DNA of 64,000 nt, from assembly GCF_026013525.1 (NCBI RefSeq), contig NZ_JAPDRA010000001.1, positions 558,001 through 622,000 on the forward strand. The letters run 5' to 3'. The notes under the pieces are model-generated. The model did no database searches. It was given only the letters and a program-made list of their open reading frames with translations, and was not told where the DNA came from. This document shows, piece after piece, positions 16,210-23,593 of the stretch. A program made the position numbers and the translations under genes. The DNA is from Sphingomonas canadensis. GTDB taxonomy: Bacteria; Pseudomonadota; Alphaproteobacteria; Sphingomonadales; Sphingomonadaceae. Each line of letters starts with the position of its first letter. The first letter of the stretch is position 1.

Positions 16210-16866
16210 GTGACCGGAATCGTCGCCTGTGCGCTTGTCATGCCCCGCCTTGCCGAAGCGGCGCGCGCGCGTGGCCTGCGCCTGGTGCCGATGACGGCGG
16301 ATCGCCCGCATCCCCGCGCCCGTGTCGCCGTGATGGGCTGCGACGATGACCCTCGTGCCCGCCTTACTCAGGTGCGCGCGACCGGGTGGCGCCGGCCGCT
16401 GCTGCTGGTGCTGCCGCGCGGCGGATGCGTCACGCGCGCGCTCGATGCCGGGGCGGACGATGCGGTCGCCCGGCCGGTGAGCGCGGAGGAGATCGCCGCC
16501 CGCATCGCCGCGCGGCTGCGCGCAGGGGCTGAGCCCGGCGCACCGCTGCAGATCGGCGACCTGGCGATCGATACCGTGGAGCGGCGCGTGACGCGCGGCG
16601 GCCGGGCGGTGCCGCTGCTCCCGCGCGAATATCAGCTCCTGCTCTACCTCGCCCGCAACGCCGGCCGCTGCGTGGGGCGGGACGAACTGCTGGAGGCGGT
16701 GTGGGGCCTGCGCTTCGATCCCGGCACGAACGTCGTCACCGTCCATGTATCGCGGCTGCGCGCGCGGATCGATCGCGGCTTCCCGGTCCCGCTGATCGAG
16801 ACCGAGAAGGGGCGCGGCTATCGGCTGTCGCCCGATCAGGGCATAAGCTGGACGTCGGCGACGTAG
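16210..16866 (+). CDS. OmpR/PhoB-type winged-helix regulator with degenerate receiver
   Basis: This 218-residue protein starts at GTG 16210. The C-terminal 100 residues are a clear OmpR-type DNA-binding domain: V-P-L-L-P-R-E-Y-Q-L-L-L-Y-L-A-R-N-A-G, V-V-T-V-H-V-S-R-L-R-A-R-I-D and E-K-G-R-G-Y-R-L. The N-terminal domain keeps the end of a receiver (A-L-D-A-G-A-D-D-A-V-A-R-P-V) but lacks the paired acidic residues after the first strand, and Gly stands where the phospho-Asp should follow the third. It is therefore probably phosphorylation-independent. No histidine kinase is adjacent. Its position after the unknown pair suggests it controls that cluster. The last 31 bases overlap the convergent gene. 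Confidence 0.85.
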   Translation: MTGIVACALVMPRLAEAARARGLRLVPMTADRPHPRARVAVMGCDDDPRARLTQVRATGWRRPLLLVLPRGGCVTRALDAGADDAVARPVSAEEIAARIAARLRAGAEPGAPLQIGDLAIDTVERRVTRGGRAVPLLPREYQLLLYLARNAGRCVGRDELLEAVWGLRFDPGTNVVTVHVSRLRARIDRGFPVPLIETEKGRGYRLSPDQGISWTSAT

Positions 16867-17420
16867 AATTTGGGTGCGTCGGCACCGCTGTTGTTCTGCA
16901 CCCAGAAGCCGTCGATCGTCCGGTCCTTGGCGCCCAGCGTATCGAGCGGCACGACCACCTTGGTCCAGCCGCCCGGCTTCAGCGCCACCAGCTTCATCCG
17001 CGGCGTGGGCTCGTTGTTCTGCGCGGGCTTGGCGGGATCGGGGATCGGCTTGCCGTCGGCGATGGCGATAACGCGCACCTCGGCCTCGCCCCCCACCACC
17101 TGGATGAGCATCGATATGCCGCGATAGGGCGCGGTGCTGAACGGCGCGTGGCGCAGATACAGGCCCTGATAGCCCTTGGCCTCGACGCGGATCGGCTTGC
17201 GCGCGGTGCCGGTGTCCACGCTCAGCTCGGTCGCGGCCCAGCTCCAATTCTCCCAGCCGGGTCCGAGAGCGTTGTCATACACGGTGGCTTCGGGGCCTGC
17301 CGCGGGGGCCTCCGCCTTGGCGGGCTTGGGCTTGTTCGGCACGTCGCCCGGATCGGTCTGGGCCAGCGCTGGGCTCGCGATGGCGGCGGCGAGCAGCGCG
17401 CCGGCGAAAAGCAGCTTCAT
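16836..17420 (-). CDS. Secreted beta-sandwich (carbohydrate-binding-like) protein
   Basis: The 194-residue protein has a clean signal peptide (M-K-L-L-F-A-G-A-L-L-A-A-A-I-A-S-P-A-L-A) cut before Gln-Thr, behind the ribosome-binding site GAGAGGATCG. A Lys/Pro/Ala-rich linker follows. The rest is strand-rich: W-E-N-W-S-W-A-A-T-E-L, Y-Q-G-L-Y-L-R-H, Y-R-G-I-S-M-L-I-Q-V, G-G-W-T-K-V-V-V-P-L-D and I-D-G-F-W-V-Q-N-N. This resembles galactose-binding or CBM-like jelly rolls, as in expansin-associated modules. It should be periplasmic or extracellular; the ligand is unknown. It overlaps the 3' end of the regulator gene by 31 bases. Confidence 0.75.
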   Translation of the reverse strand: MKLLFAGALLAAAIASPALAQTDPGDVPNKPKPAKAEAPAAGPEATVYDNALGPGWENWSWAATELSVDTGTARKPIRVEAKGYQGLYLRHAPFSTAPYRGISMLIQVVGGEAEVRVIAIADGKPIPDPAKPAQNNEPTPRMKLVALKPGGWTKVVVPLDTLGAKDRTIDGFWVQNNSGADAPKFYVADVQLMP

Positions 17421-17501
17421 CGATCCTCTCCTGTGTTCCGGTGCCCGGATTTGTCCTAGTAATGCCCCGCACCCGCGCACCGGGGCAAGAGGGAGAGAGC
17501 A

Positions 17502-18287
17502 GTGGACGAGACACGGGTTACGATCGCGATCGAGGATGGGGTCGCCGACGTGCGGCTCGTCAGGGCGGACAAGCTCAATGCGCTCGATCCCGCGATGTTC
17601 GCCGCGCTGATCGATGCGATCGCGCGGCTGGAGGCGACGCCGGGGCTGCGCGCGGTGGTGCTGTCGGGCGAGGGGCGCGCCTTTTGCGCGGGGCTCGACA
17701 TGGCGAGCATGGCGGCGGGCGGATCGGGCCGGGACCTGATGACGCGCACCCATGGCCTGGCCAATGATTTCCAGCAGGTCGCCTGGGGCTGGCGCATGCT
17801 GCCGGTGCCGGTGATCGCGGCGGTGCATGGCATCGCCTTCGGCGGCGGGCTGCAGATCGCCAGCGGCGCCGATATCCGCATCGCGGCGCCCGGCACGCGC
17901 ATGTCGGTGATGGAGATCAAATGGGGCATCGTGCCCGATATGGCCGGCTTCGCGCTGTGGCGCGGCACGGTGCGCGACGATGCGTTGCGCGAGCTGGCCT
18001 ATACCGCGCGCGAGTTTGCCGCGGAGGAGGGCGTGGCACTGGGCTTCGTCACGCGGCTGGCGGAGGACCCGCATGCCGAGGCGATGGCGCTGGCCCGCGC
18101 GATCGCGGGGCGCAATCCGCATGCCGTGCGCGCGGTGAAGCGGCTGGCGGCCGCCGCCGCGGAGGCGGACGCCGCCGCGATCCTGCTGGAGGAAAGCCGC
18201 GAGCAGGCCGCGCTGCTGCGCTCGCCCAACCAGATCGAGGCGGTGATGGCCAATATGCAGAAACGCGCGCCCAGCTTCGCCGATTGA
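17502..18287 (+). CDS. Enoyl-CoA hydratase/isomerase (crotonase) family protein
   Basis: The 261-residue protein has the crotonase fold with oxyanion-hole segments G-R-A-F-C-A-G-L-D-M near residue 62 and A-V-H-G-I-A-F-G-G-G-L-Q-I-A near 108. Full-length members hydrate or isomerise acyl-CoA thioesters in fatty acid or aromatic degradation. The exact reaction depends on two acidic residues, which I could not place with certainty: the usual Glu position reads M-S-V-M-E-I-K-W-G-I-V-P-D. It starts with GTG behind GAGAGAG, and the SDR gene follows 25 bases later in the same direction. Confidence 0.92.
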   Translation: MDETRVTIAIEDGVADVRLVRADKLNALDPAMFAALIDAIARLEATPGLRAVVLSGEGRAFCAGLDMASMAAGGSGRDLMTRTHGLANDFQQVAWGWRMLPVPVIAAVHGIAFGGGLQIASGADIRIAAPGTRMSVMEIKWGIVPDMAGFALWRGTVRDDALRELAYTAREFAAEEGVALGFVTRLAEDPHAEAMALARAIAGRNPHAVRAVKRLAAAAAEADAAAILLEESREQAALLRSPNQIEAVMANMQKRAPSFAD

Positions 18288-18312
18288 CGCCGGACAGGGG
18301 GAGGAGATCGCG

Positions 18313-19092
18313 ATGGACAAGGGCACCGCACTGGTAACCGGCGCTTCGGCGGGGCTGGGAACGCTGTTCGCACGGCGGCTGGCGGCGGAAGGATATGGCC
18401 TGATCCTGACGGCGCGGCGGACGGAGCGGCTTGAGGCGCTGGCGGCCGAGCTGCGCGAGGGCGCGGGCGTGAAGGTGGACGTGATCGCCGCCGATCTGGC
18501 CGAGCCCGGCGCCCCCGGCGCGCTGATGGCGGAGATCGGCCGGCGCGGGCTGGCGGTGAACCTGTTGATCAACAACGCCGGATTTGGCCAGGGCGGCGCC
18601 TTCGCCACCCAGGATCGCGCGCGGATCGCCGCGATGATCGAGGTCAATTGCCGCGCGCTGACCGAACTGGCGCATGCGGTGCTGCCCGGCATGCTCCAGA
18701 TGCGCAGCGGCGCCATCCTCAACGTCGCCTCCACCGCCGCCTTTCAGCCGGGGCCGGGCATGGCGGTCTATTATGCCACCAAGGCCTATGTGCTCAGCCT
18801 GTCGGAGGCGCTGCACGAGGAGGTGCGCCGCCAGGGCGTGCGCGTCTCGGCGCTGTGCCCGGGGCCGACCGCCACGGAGTTCTTCGACGCCGCCGGCACC
18901 AGCCCCGATTTCGCGCTGAAGAAGCTGGCGGGCGACCCGGACAAGGTGGTGCGCGACGGGCTGGCGGCGCTCCGGGCCAATCGCGCGGTGAAGGTATCGG
19001 GCCTGCGCAACGCGGTGATGGCGGCATCGGTACGCTTCACCCCGCGCTGGCTGATCCGCCGCGTGGTCGCCACGATCCAGCGTTCGCGCTAG
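18313..19092 (+). CDS. Short-chain dehydrogenase/reductase
   Basis: A classical SDR of 259 residues: Rossmann motif T-G-A-S-A-G-L-G near residue 9, N-N-A-G-F-G near 88, catalytic Ser in S-T-A-A-F, and Y-Y-A-T-K-A-Y (Tyr-x-x-x-Lys) near 155-160. NADP(H) is likely because Arg residues follow the second strand (T-A-R-R-T-E-R). The substrate is unknown, perhaps an acyl or keto lipid given the crotonase upstream. GGGGGAGGAG precedes the ATG. It is the last backbone gene before the lower-GC darTG region. Confidence 0.92.
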   Translation: MDKGTALVTGASAGLGTLFARRLAAEGYGLILTARRTERLEALAAELREGAGVKVDVIAADLAEPGAPGALMAEIGRRGLAVNLLINNAGFGQGGAFATQDRARIAAMIEVNCRALTELAHAVLPGMLQMRSGAILNVASTAAFQPGPGMAVYYATKAYVLSLSEALHEEVRRQGVRVSALCPGPTATEFFDAAGTSPDFALKKLAGDPDKVVRDGLAALRANRAVKVSGLRNAVMAASVRFTPRWLIRRVVATIQRSR

Positions 19093-19449
19093 GCCGTGGA
19101 ATTGTAAGAGCTGCCGGTCGGTTCTCGCCGTAGTAGCGCGCCCATCAACGCGGCATGCGATACCGGTCATGGAAACGGGTTTCGTCCGATCTTCAAGAAG
19201 CTCGCGGACATGACGGGGCAATTGCGGTTCCGGTCGGTCGACTACGCGCTGACGCTGGACGGGCGGTTCGGTGACCGAATCGCGCGTCAGATCTCCCAGA
19301 AGCCCAAACTCACGGCTTCCTGGCGGTAGTCTCCTATTCGATGCCGAACCGCCGCCTGGGCTGAGGCGAGCGGGGGAGATTGTTCCGCACCAGCCGAGGC
19401 GTTCGGGGACGCGACGGATCGGTGAAAATCTCGGTCGGCCGTAAGCGGC
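19093..19449. other. Gene-poor junction between SDR and darG
   Basis: This 357-base stretch holds no gene I can name. A plus-strand frame is open from 19108 to the stop at 19327-19329, about 73 codons including F-R-P-I-F-K-K-L-A-D-M-T-G-Q-L and A-L-T-L-D-G-R-F-G-D-R-I-A-R-Q. It has no convincing start codon before an internal ATG and could be the tail of a disrupted gene. The base composition begins to drop here, consistent with one edge of an acquired segment carrying darTG. Confidence 0.4.
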
Positions 19450-20532
19450 TCAATGCGCGGTCGGGCTGCCGCCGTCCGCCAGACGCTTGAGCGCCAGCTC
19501 GATCAGCCGGTCGTCGAAGATCGCTTCCTTACGGCGCGCGGCATCCGGGCCGCCCGGCCAGGCCTTGATGCCTTGGCGGATTGCCGGCAGCGTCGCCTCG
19601 ACTCCTTCGACCGAGATCAACCAGTCGATCGTCGCCAACAATTCCATGCCGAGCGGTGACTCGAACCCGTCGATCAGTTGCGCAGTGGCCTCGAGCGCTG
19701 CCCGATAGGGCTTCGCTTCGTCCGTGGTGAAGTAGGCCTGCAGCTTGTCTTTCTTCTCATCATTGAAACGGATGACGTCGAATGGGCCTGCATCGTTGAT
19801 GCGCTTGTCGCAGGCCAGATAGCTGCCATCAAGTGAGTTCAGAAGATGGCGCAGGTCATCGGCGTAGGGGCCGTAGCGATTGGCGGCGAAGTGCAGGTCG
19901 AGCGGGTCTTTCTCGGCAAGCCGCTTGGTCGCGGATTCGAGGAACCATGCGAGCTTCTGAACCTCGAGAAGCGTGCATTCGATGCCGAGCACCCAATAGC
20001 GGCGCACAATCTCCGCGACCAATGCGCGCGCGGGGGTGAGCTTCTCCACCCCGGCGCGCTTGGCGACATTCTGATATTTGGACGTTGGCTCGAAGACGAT
20101 GATCTCGACATCCGACAGATCGATAAAAGCGCGCTCGATCTCGGGCCTAACCTGATCCCATTCGAGCCCGCCATTGCCCGCGCCGAGCGGCGGAATCGCG
20201 ATCGAGCGTATATGGTTGGTGGTGATGAACCGGTGCAGCTCCGAGAGCCCGGAGCGGATCCATTCGATCCGTGATGGGTGGCGCCAATGCTTCTTGGTCG
20301 AAAAGTTCACGATCCAGCGCGGACCAAACATGTCGCTGTTCTGGGTGACGAAGATCGAGCCGGGCTCCAGCGCGTCGTCCGCGCAAGCGCGCTCGTAGAG
20401 CTTCGCATTCTCCGGATATTTCTCCTTGAACATCAGTGCGATGCCCTTGCCCATCACACCCACCGTGTTCACGGTATTGACCAGCGCATCAGCGGGCGCG
20501 TCAAGCAGATTGCCTGTGGTGTAACGAATCAT
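19450..20532 (-). CDS. darG: DarG antitoxin (macrodomain DNA ADP-ribosylglycohydrolase)
   Basis: The protein has 360 residues. The N-terminal macrodomain (1-155) shows D-A-L-V-N-T-V-N-T-V-G-V-M-G-K-G-I-A at about 15-32 and I-P-P-L-G-A-G-N-G-G-L-E-W near 113-125, the ADP-ribose binding loops of DarG. DarG removes ADP-ribose from DNA. The C-terminal half (about 170-350) contains L-L-E-V-Q-K-L-A-W-F-L-E-S-A and F-A-A-N-R-Y-G-P-Y-A-D-D-L, the region that in DarG also binds DarT directly; it has a Panacea/SocA-like look. ATG 20532 overlaps the darT stop by four bases. Codons such as ATA, TTG and GAT are commoner than in neighbouring genes. Confidence 0.93.
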   Translation of the reverse strand: MIRYTTGNLLDAPADALVNTVNTVGVMGKGIALMFKEKYPENAKLYERACADDALEPGSIFVTQNSDMFGPRWIVNFSTKKHWRHPSRIEWIRSGLSELHRFITTNHIRSIAIPPLGAGNGGLEWDQVRPEIERAFIDLSDVEIIVFEPTSKYQNVAKRAGVEKLTPARALVAEIVRRYWVLGIECTLLEVQKLAWFLESATKRLAEKDPLDLHFAANRYGPYADDLRHLLNSLDGSYLACDKRINDAGPFDVIRFNDEKKDKLQAYFTTDEAKPYRAALEATAQLIDGFESPLGMELLATIDWLISVEGVEATLPAIRQGIKAWPGGPDAARRKEAIFDDRLIELALKRLADGGSPTAH

Positions 20533-21176
20533 GAGAAATACCATCCGGGGCGGGTGCGTGCTTTCACTTCAGTTCCGCCGGCCGTCAACTCGGCTGCGAC
20601 GGATGCGGTGACCTTATCGCTGTAGCAGCCGATTCCGATCAACGCTTTGACCGGTACATGCGTGCGGACGAGTGCCTCGGCCTCGTAGCGCTCGAACTTC
20701 GACGGGTCATTGGGGTCGCGCTTGAAGTTGCGTGCCGCGAGCATTCCCCAGTCGATCCAACCCAAATCGTCCGGATTGGCGCTGAACTGAGCCGCCTGGA
20801 GATAGGCATGACGATCGGAGAATACAAACGGAAGGCCGAGCTCGCCTAGGCGAGAGATCGACGAGACGAGGATCACGATATCCTCATTGCGCTGCTTCTC
20901 TATCCCCCCATAGCCCGTATGAATGTTATACATCATCGGCGAGTACGGCGTGAAGTAGAAAGGCACATAGTCGCTGAGGACGCCTCCATAAGCGGGTGGA
21001 AGCGCACGGTGCCGGCGTTTCCCGATCAATTCAGCATTGCCGATAGGCTGGAACGCCGGATCCTGCATGGGAGATGTAGCGCAATGGACGCCGTTCGCTA
21101 CTAGCCAAGGAATATTGGCCCGGTGGGTAATCCGGAAGATGAGAGCCTTTTTCCGGTTGATCAATTCAGCGGACAT
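20529..21176 (-). CDS. darT: DarT toxin (DNA ADP-ribosyltransferase, DUF4433)
   Basis: The protein is 215 residues, the normal length. It has the DarT N-terminus (I-F-R-I-T-H-R-A-N-I-P-W-L), then Y-V-P-F-Y-F-T-P-Y-S-P-M-M-Y near 70-83. The late segment R-Y-E-A-E-A-L-V carries the expected catalytic Glu at about residue 165-167, before V-P-V-K-A-L-I-G-I. Characterised DarT enzymes transfer ADP-ribose from NAD+ to bases in single-stranded DNA and act in phage defence. The catalytic residues look intact. It is first in the operon and overlaps darG by four bases (ATGA). Codons such as CTA, GTA, ATT and AAT mark it as compositionally foreign. Confidence 0.93.
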   Translation of the reverse strand: MSAELINRKKALIFRITHRANIPWLVANGVHCATSPMQDPAFQPIGNAELIGKRRHRALPPAYGGVLSDYVPFYFTPYSPMMYNIHTGYGGIEKQRNEDIVILVSSISRLGELGLPFVFSDRHAYLQAAQFSANPDDLGWIDWGMLAARNFKRDPNDPSKFERYEAEALVRTHVPVKALIGIGCYSDKVTASVAAELTAGGTEVKARTRPGWYFS

Positions 21177-21302
21177 TGCGTCCGTGTATCAGATCGGACG
21201 CGATCGTGAACCTCCCCGTAAGCCTATGAGATCCGCGGAACTGGCGGCCGGCACTCCCAAAATCCTTAAGGCAAAGGTCTCGCGGCCAGTCGAGCTCATC
21301 AT

Positions 21303-21336
21303 GTCCGCTTTCGCGAGCCGGCCGCTGAAAGCGGAC
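21303..21336. repeat. Perfect 10-bp inverted repeat with 14-nt loop
   Basis: GTCCGCTTTC (21303-21312) and GAAAGCGGAC (21327-21336) are exact reverse complements. It lies about 130 bases upstream of darT and about 230 bases downstream of the AHSA1 gene. No U-tract follows on either strand. It may be an intergenic repeat of the genome or a terminator. Confidence 0.5.
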
Positions 21337-21448
21337 AGTCCGCTCCCGGCCCGATAGATGACGTTCGGCAGGCAGGTCAAATGACAGCTTCCGCCGGTAG
21401 CGGTCGTCCATGGCCTCTCAACCTGGAGTCGTCTTATCCAGGCTGGCC

Positions 21449-21520
21449 AGCCCGGTCCCACCGGCCCGGCCACCCATGGCAATCCTGCCGCCGGGTGGCC
21501 GGATGGGGAGCGGGCCGGTG
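21449..21520. repeat. Imperfect palindrome related to the 63.7-kb inverted repeat
   Basis: CCGGCCACCC (21466-21475) pairs exactly with GGGTGGCCGG (21493-21502), and CACCGG (21459-21464) can pair with CCGGTG (21515-21520). Read on the minus strand, 21493-21518 closely resembles the left arm of the repeat at 63641-63722, including a shared CGGCCCGCTCC core. Two copies of a related palindrome in one window suggest a dispersed element of this genome. Confidence 0.45.
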
Positions 21521-21566
21521 TCCATCCGCGAGGGGCGGACAGACCCTGGGCCCGTTCTGGCCTGGT

Positions 21567-22094
21567 TCACGATGCCTCCAGTGCCGCCGCGGCCTTTGCT
21601 TCCGACGCGGCGTGGATCGCCCAGAAATTCTCGACCCGGCCGCCGCGCAGCCGCGCATCGAGCACGGCGAGATGGCTGTGCCAGCCGCCGCCAAAGTTCT
21701 TCGCATCCGTCGGGCCGCGCAGCCCGCTGTGGACCAGCACCAGCCGCGTGCGCCCATCGCCCGCGGGCTCCAGCGTGAAGGTCACGGTGCCCGCGTCGCC
21801 ATTGTCCCAGCTATAGGCCAGAAGGCGCGGCGGAACATAGGCGATGATCGTCTCGAACCATTGCTTGCCCCGGTTGGCGGCATAGCGATCCGGCATCAGC
21901 GCATCGCCGTCCGAAAGCCGGTCGTGGTCGAAGGTCATGTAGATCCTGCCGCCCGGATGCCGATCGATGGGGCCGCCCATGAACCACAGCGCGCGCAGTT
22001 CCGGATCGGTGAGATAGTCCCACACCTTCTCCACCGGCGCGTCCAGGATGCGTTCGAAGCGCAGCTCCTGCGCGGTGAAACTGTCGCTATGCAT
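21567..22094 (-). CDS. AHSA1/SRPBCC-domain protein
   Basis: The protein has about 175 residues with the START-like AHSA1 pattern: F-E-R-I-L-D-A-P-V-E-K-V-W-D-Y-L-T-D-P-E-L near residues 12-32, W-F-M-G-G-P, a long strand run, and W-H-S-H-L-A-V-L-D-A-R-L near the end. These domains bind hydrophobic ligands or act as co-chaperone-like proteins. ATG 22094 is chosen because GGAG lies seven bases before it; ATG 22100 would sit on the ribosome-binding site. It follows the ArsR-type gene by 61 bases on the same strand, a common pairing in which the regulator controls the operon. Confidence 0.88.
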   Translation of the reverse strand: MHSDSFTAQELRFERILDAPVEKVWDYLTDPELRALWFMGGPIDRHPGGRIYMTFDHDRLSDGDALMPDRYAANRGKQWFETIIAYVPPRLLAYSWDNGDAGTVTFTLEPAGDGRTRLVLVHSGLRGPTDAKNFGGGWHSHLAVLDARLRGGRVENFWAIHAASEAKAAAALEAS

Positions 22095-22155
22095 GTCCAT
22101 TCTCCGTGATCCGGGCGCCAGCCAGGCCGTGCGGGTGCGCAGCCGCCGGCATCGC

Positions 22156-22485
22156 TCATTCGGGCTGCTCCTTTTCCGCCGCGATCAGCGCCTCAAGCCG
22201 GTCGAGACGGAGATTCCAGAAACGCTCCCACTGGCGCAGCCATTGCTCCGCCTCGGCCAGCGGCCCGGGGCGCAGCGCGCAGAGCTGGGTCCGGCCGGAG
22301 CGGCGGCGGGCGATCAGCCCCGCGCCCTCCAGCACCTTCACATGCTTGGCGGCCCCGGCGAAGCTCATCGCATAGGGCGCGGCGAGCTCGCCGATCGACT
22401 TCTCGCCCAGCGCCAGGCTGGCGAGCATGCCACGGCGCGTCGGGTCGGCCAGGGCATGGAAGGTGGCGTCGAGTCGTTCAACCAT
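22156..22485 (-). CDS. ArsR-family winged-helix repressor
   Basis: This 109-residue protein has the typical opening A-T-F-H-A-L-A-D-P-T-R-R-G-M-L-A-S-L-A, a helix-turn-helix (I-G-E-L-A-A-P-Y-A-M-S-F-A-G-A-A-K-H-V-K-V-L) and a basic wing (A-R-R-R-S-G-R-T-Q-L). Cys ligands for arsenite-type sensing are absent (the only Cys is in Q-L-C-A-L). It belongs to the ArsR subgroup paired with SRPBCC genes and probably represses its own operon through the palindromes at 22477 and 22517. Confidence 0.92.
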   Translation of the reverse strand: MVERLDATFHALADPTRRGMLASLALGEKSIGELAAPYAMSFAGAAKHVKVLEGAGLIARRRSGRTQLCALRPGPLAEAEQWLRQWERFWNLRLDRLEALIAAEKEQPE

Positions 22486-22494
22486 ATGGTTGAA
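22477..22494. promoter_or_regulatory. Perfect 18-bp palindromic operator at the arsR start codon
   Basis: TTCAACCATATGGTTGAA is an exact palindrome, and its CAT contains the arsR start codon (22485-22483). The AACC/GGTT half-sites resemble the operators of ArsR regulators that control AHSA1 partners. Binding here would block both transcription and translation start. Autoregulation is inferred. Confidence 0.7.
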
Positions 22495-22516
22495 TTATGC
22501 GCCTTGCCGCTCATAG

Positions 22517-22533
22517 TCAACCAAGTGGTTTAA
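22517..22533. promoter_or_regulatory. Second, imperfect ArsR-type operator
   Basis: TCAACCAAGTGGTTTAA repeats the AACC-N4-GGTT pattern of the downstream palindrome. The two centres (22485.5 and 22525.5) are 40 bp apart, close to four helical turns, which would suit cooperative binding by two dimers over the promoter. Confidence 0.6.
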
Positions 22534-22620
22534 TTTGATGCGGGTGCGAGGTTTCGTTTGGGGGGGTGCTGGCGCCCGCGACGGCGGGCGGGCATCATCG
22601 GGCGCAGGGGGATTTGCCGC

Positions 22621-23547
22621 ATGACCGACGAACTCGATTCCGAACACGCGCCGATGGATCTTCGCCCGTTGCTGGTGACGCTGCTGGGCATCGCGCTGCT
22701 GGTCGGGCTGGCGATTCTGGCGCCGATCGCGTTCCCGCGGCTCACGCTGCCGCTGCTGGTCGCGGCGTCCGCCGGGCTGGGTCTGGTCTTCTGGGGCGCG
22801 GGCTATCTGTTCGCGATCCGCCATGCGCCGCTCAAATGGAAGCTGGGCAGCCTTGCGGCGCTCGTAGGGGCGGGCGCGCTGGCCGGTCTGGCTGCCGACC
22901 GGCTCTATCACGCCGGCGCCTCGACCGATGCGAGCAGCTTCGCCGAGGCAGAGGTGAGCCCGGGCGGCACGATCAACATGCCGCGCGGCGCCACGGGGCG
23001 CGGACCGGTGTCGAAGCGCTTCGTGGCGTTTCAGGAAGAGGCTGCCGCCGCGCAGCGCGATTATGGCAAGGCGCTCGGCAAGCTTCAGTTCGCCAGCCTG
23101 ACCAACCCCTATGCGCTGGAGGAGGACCCCGCGGTGCTGGAGAATTGCGGCGCCATCGCCGCGTTCAAGCCGAAGGCCGACGAATATGCCGCCAAGACCC
23201 GGGAGCGGATCGCCGCGATGACCCAGGCGATCGCCGCGTCCAACTTCACCGAAGCGCTGAAGCAGGGCGCGACCAAGATGGCGGTGGTCCCGGGCTTTGA
23301 CGACGGCGCCGCGGCGCGCGATGCGGAGCTGCTCGCCACGGGAGAGGCACTGTGCCGCCTGCTCGCGAAGCGGAGCTGGCGCAACATCGGCGGCTATTTC
23401 GCATTTTCCGGCGGTGACGGCGCTGAATACCGCAAGCTGATGGATCGCCTGGTCGGCGTGGCGGGCGCGGCGCGCAAGGCCCAGATGGCCTCCTATGACC
23501 GGATCGTGGAGGGCCAGGAACAGGTCCGCGACGCGCTGGCGCGCTAG
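22621..23547 (+). CDS. Three-helix membrane protein of unknown function, paralogue of the gene at 1-737
   Basis: The 308-residue protein has three N-terminal membrane helices (about 15-36, 41-65 and 74-92), then a linker and a helical soluble domain. The soluble part carries E-E-D-P-A-V-L-E-N-C-G near residue 165-175 and V-V-P-G-F-D-D-G-A-A near 220. These match N-P-S-V-L-K-D-C-G and G-F-D-G-P-A-A in the truncated gene at the left edge, at the same spacing. ATG 22621 follows AGGGGGA. The gene is monocistronic and convergent with the bkd operon. No function is known to me. Confidence 0.8.
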   Translation: MTDELDSEHAPMDLRPLLVTLLGIALLVGLAILAPIAFPRLTLPLLVAASAGLGLVFWGAGYLFAIRHAPLKWKLGSLAALVGAGALAGLAADRLYHAGASTDASSFAEAEVSPGGTINMPRGATGRGPVSKRFVAFQEEAAAAQRDYGKALGKLQFASLTNPYALEEDPAVLENCGAIAAFKPKADEYAAKTRERIAAMTQAIAASNFTEALKQGATKMAVVPGFDDGAAARDAELLATGEALCRLLAKRSWRNIGGYFAFSGGDGAEYRKLMDRLVGVAGAARKAQMASYDRIVEGQEQVRDALAR

Positions 23548-23554
23548 GAGCGTT

Positions 23555-23588
23555 GCCGGGCGGGGCGCGTGTGGCGCTCCGCCCCGGC
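23555..23588. terminator. Probable bidirectional terminator hairpin
   Basis: GCCGGGCGGGGCGC (23555-23568) can pair with GCGCTCCGCCCCGGC (23574-23588), with one bulged base and one G-U pair. It sits between the convergent stop codons at 23547 and 23594. There is no clear U-tract on the plus strand. Confidence 0.55.
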
Positions 23589-23593
23589 GCTTC

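Larger units (their letters stand above)
21177..21566. other. Gene-free region between darT and the AHSA1 gene
   Basis: This 390-base stretch has no credible coding frame. It contains a perfect 10-bp hairpin (21303-21336) and a larger imperfect palindrome (21449-21520), described separately. The promoter for darTG presumably lies near 21180-21260, but I see no convincing -35/-10 pair. Confidence 0.5.
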
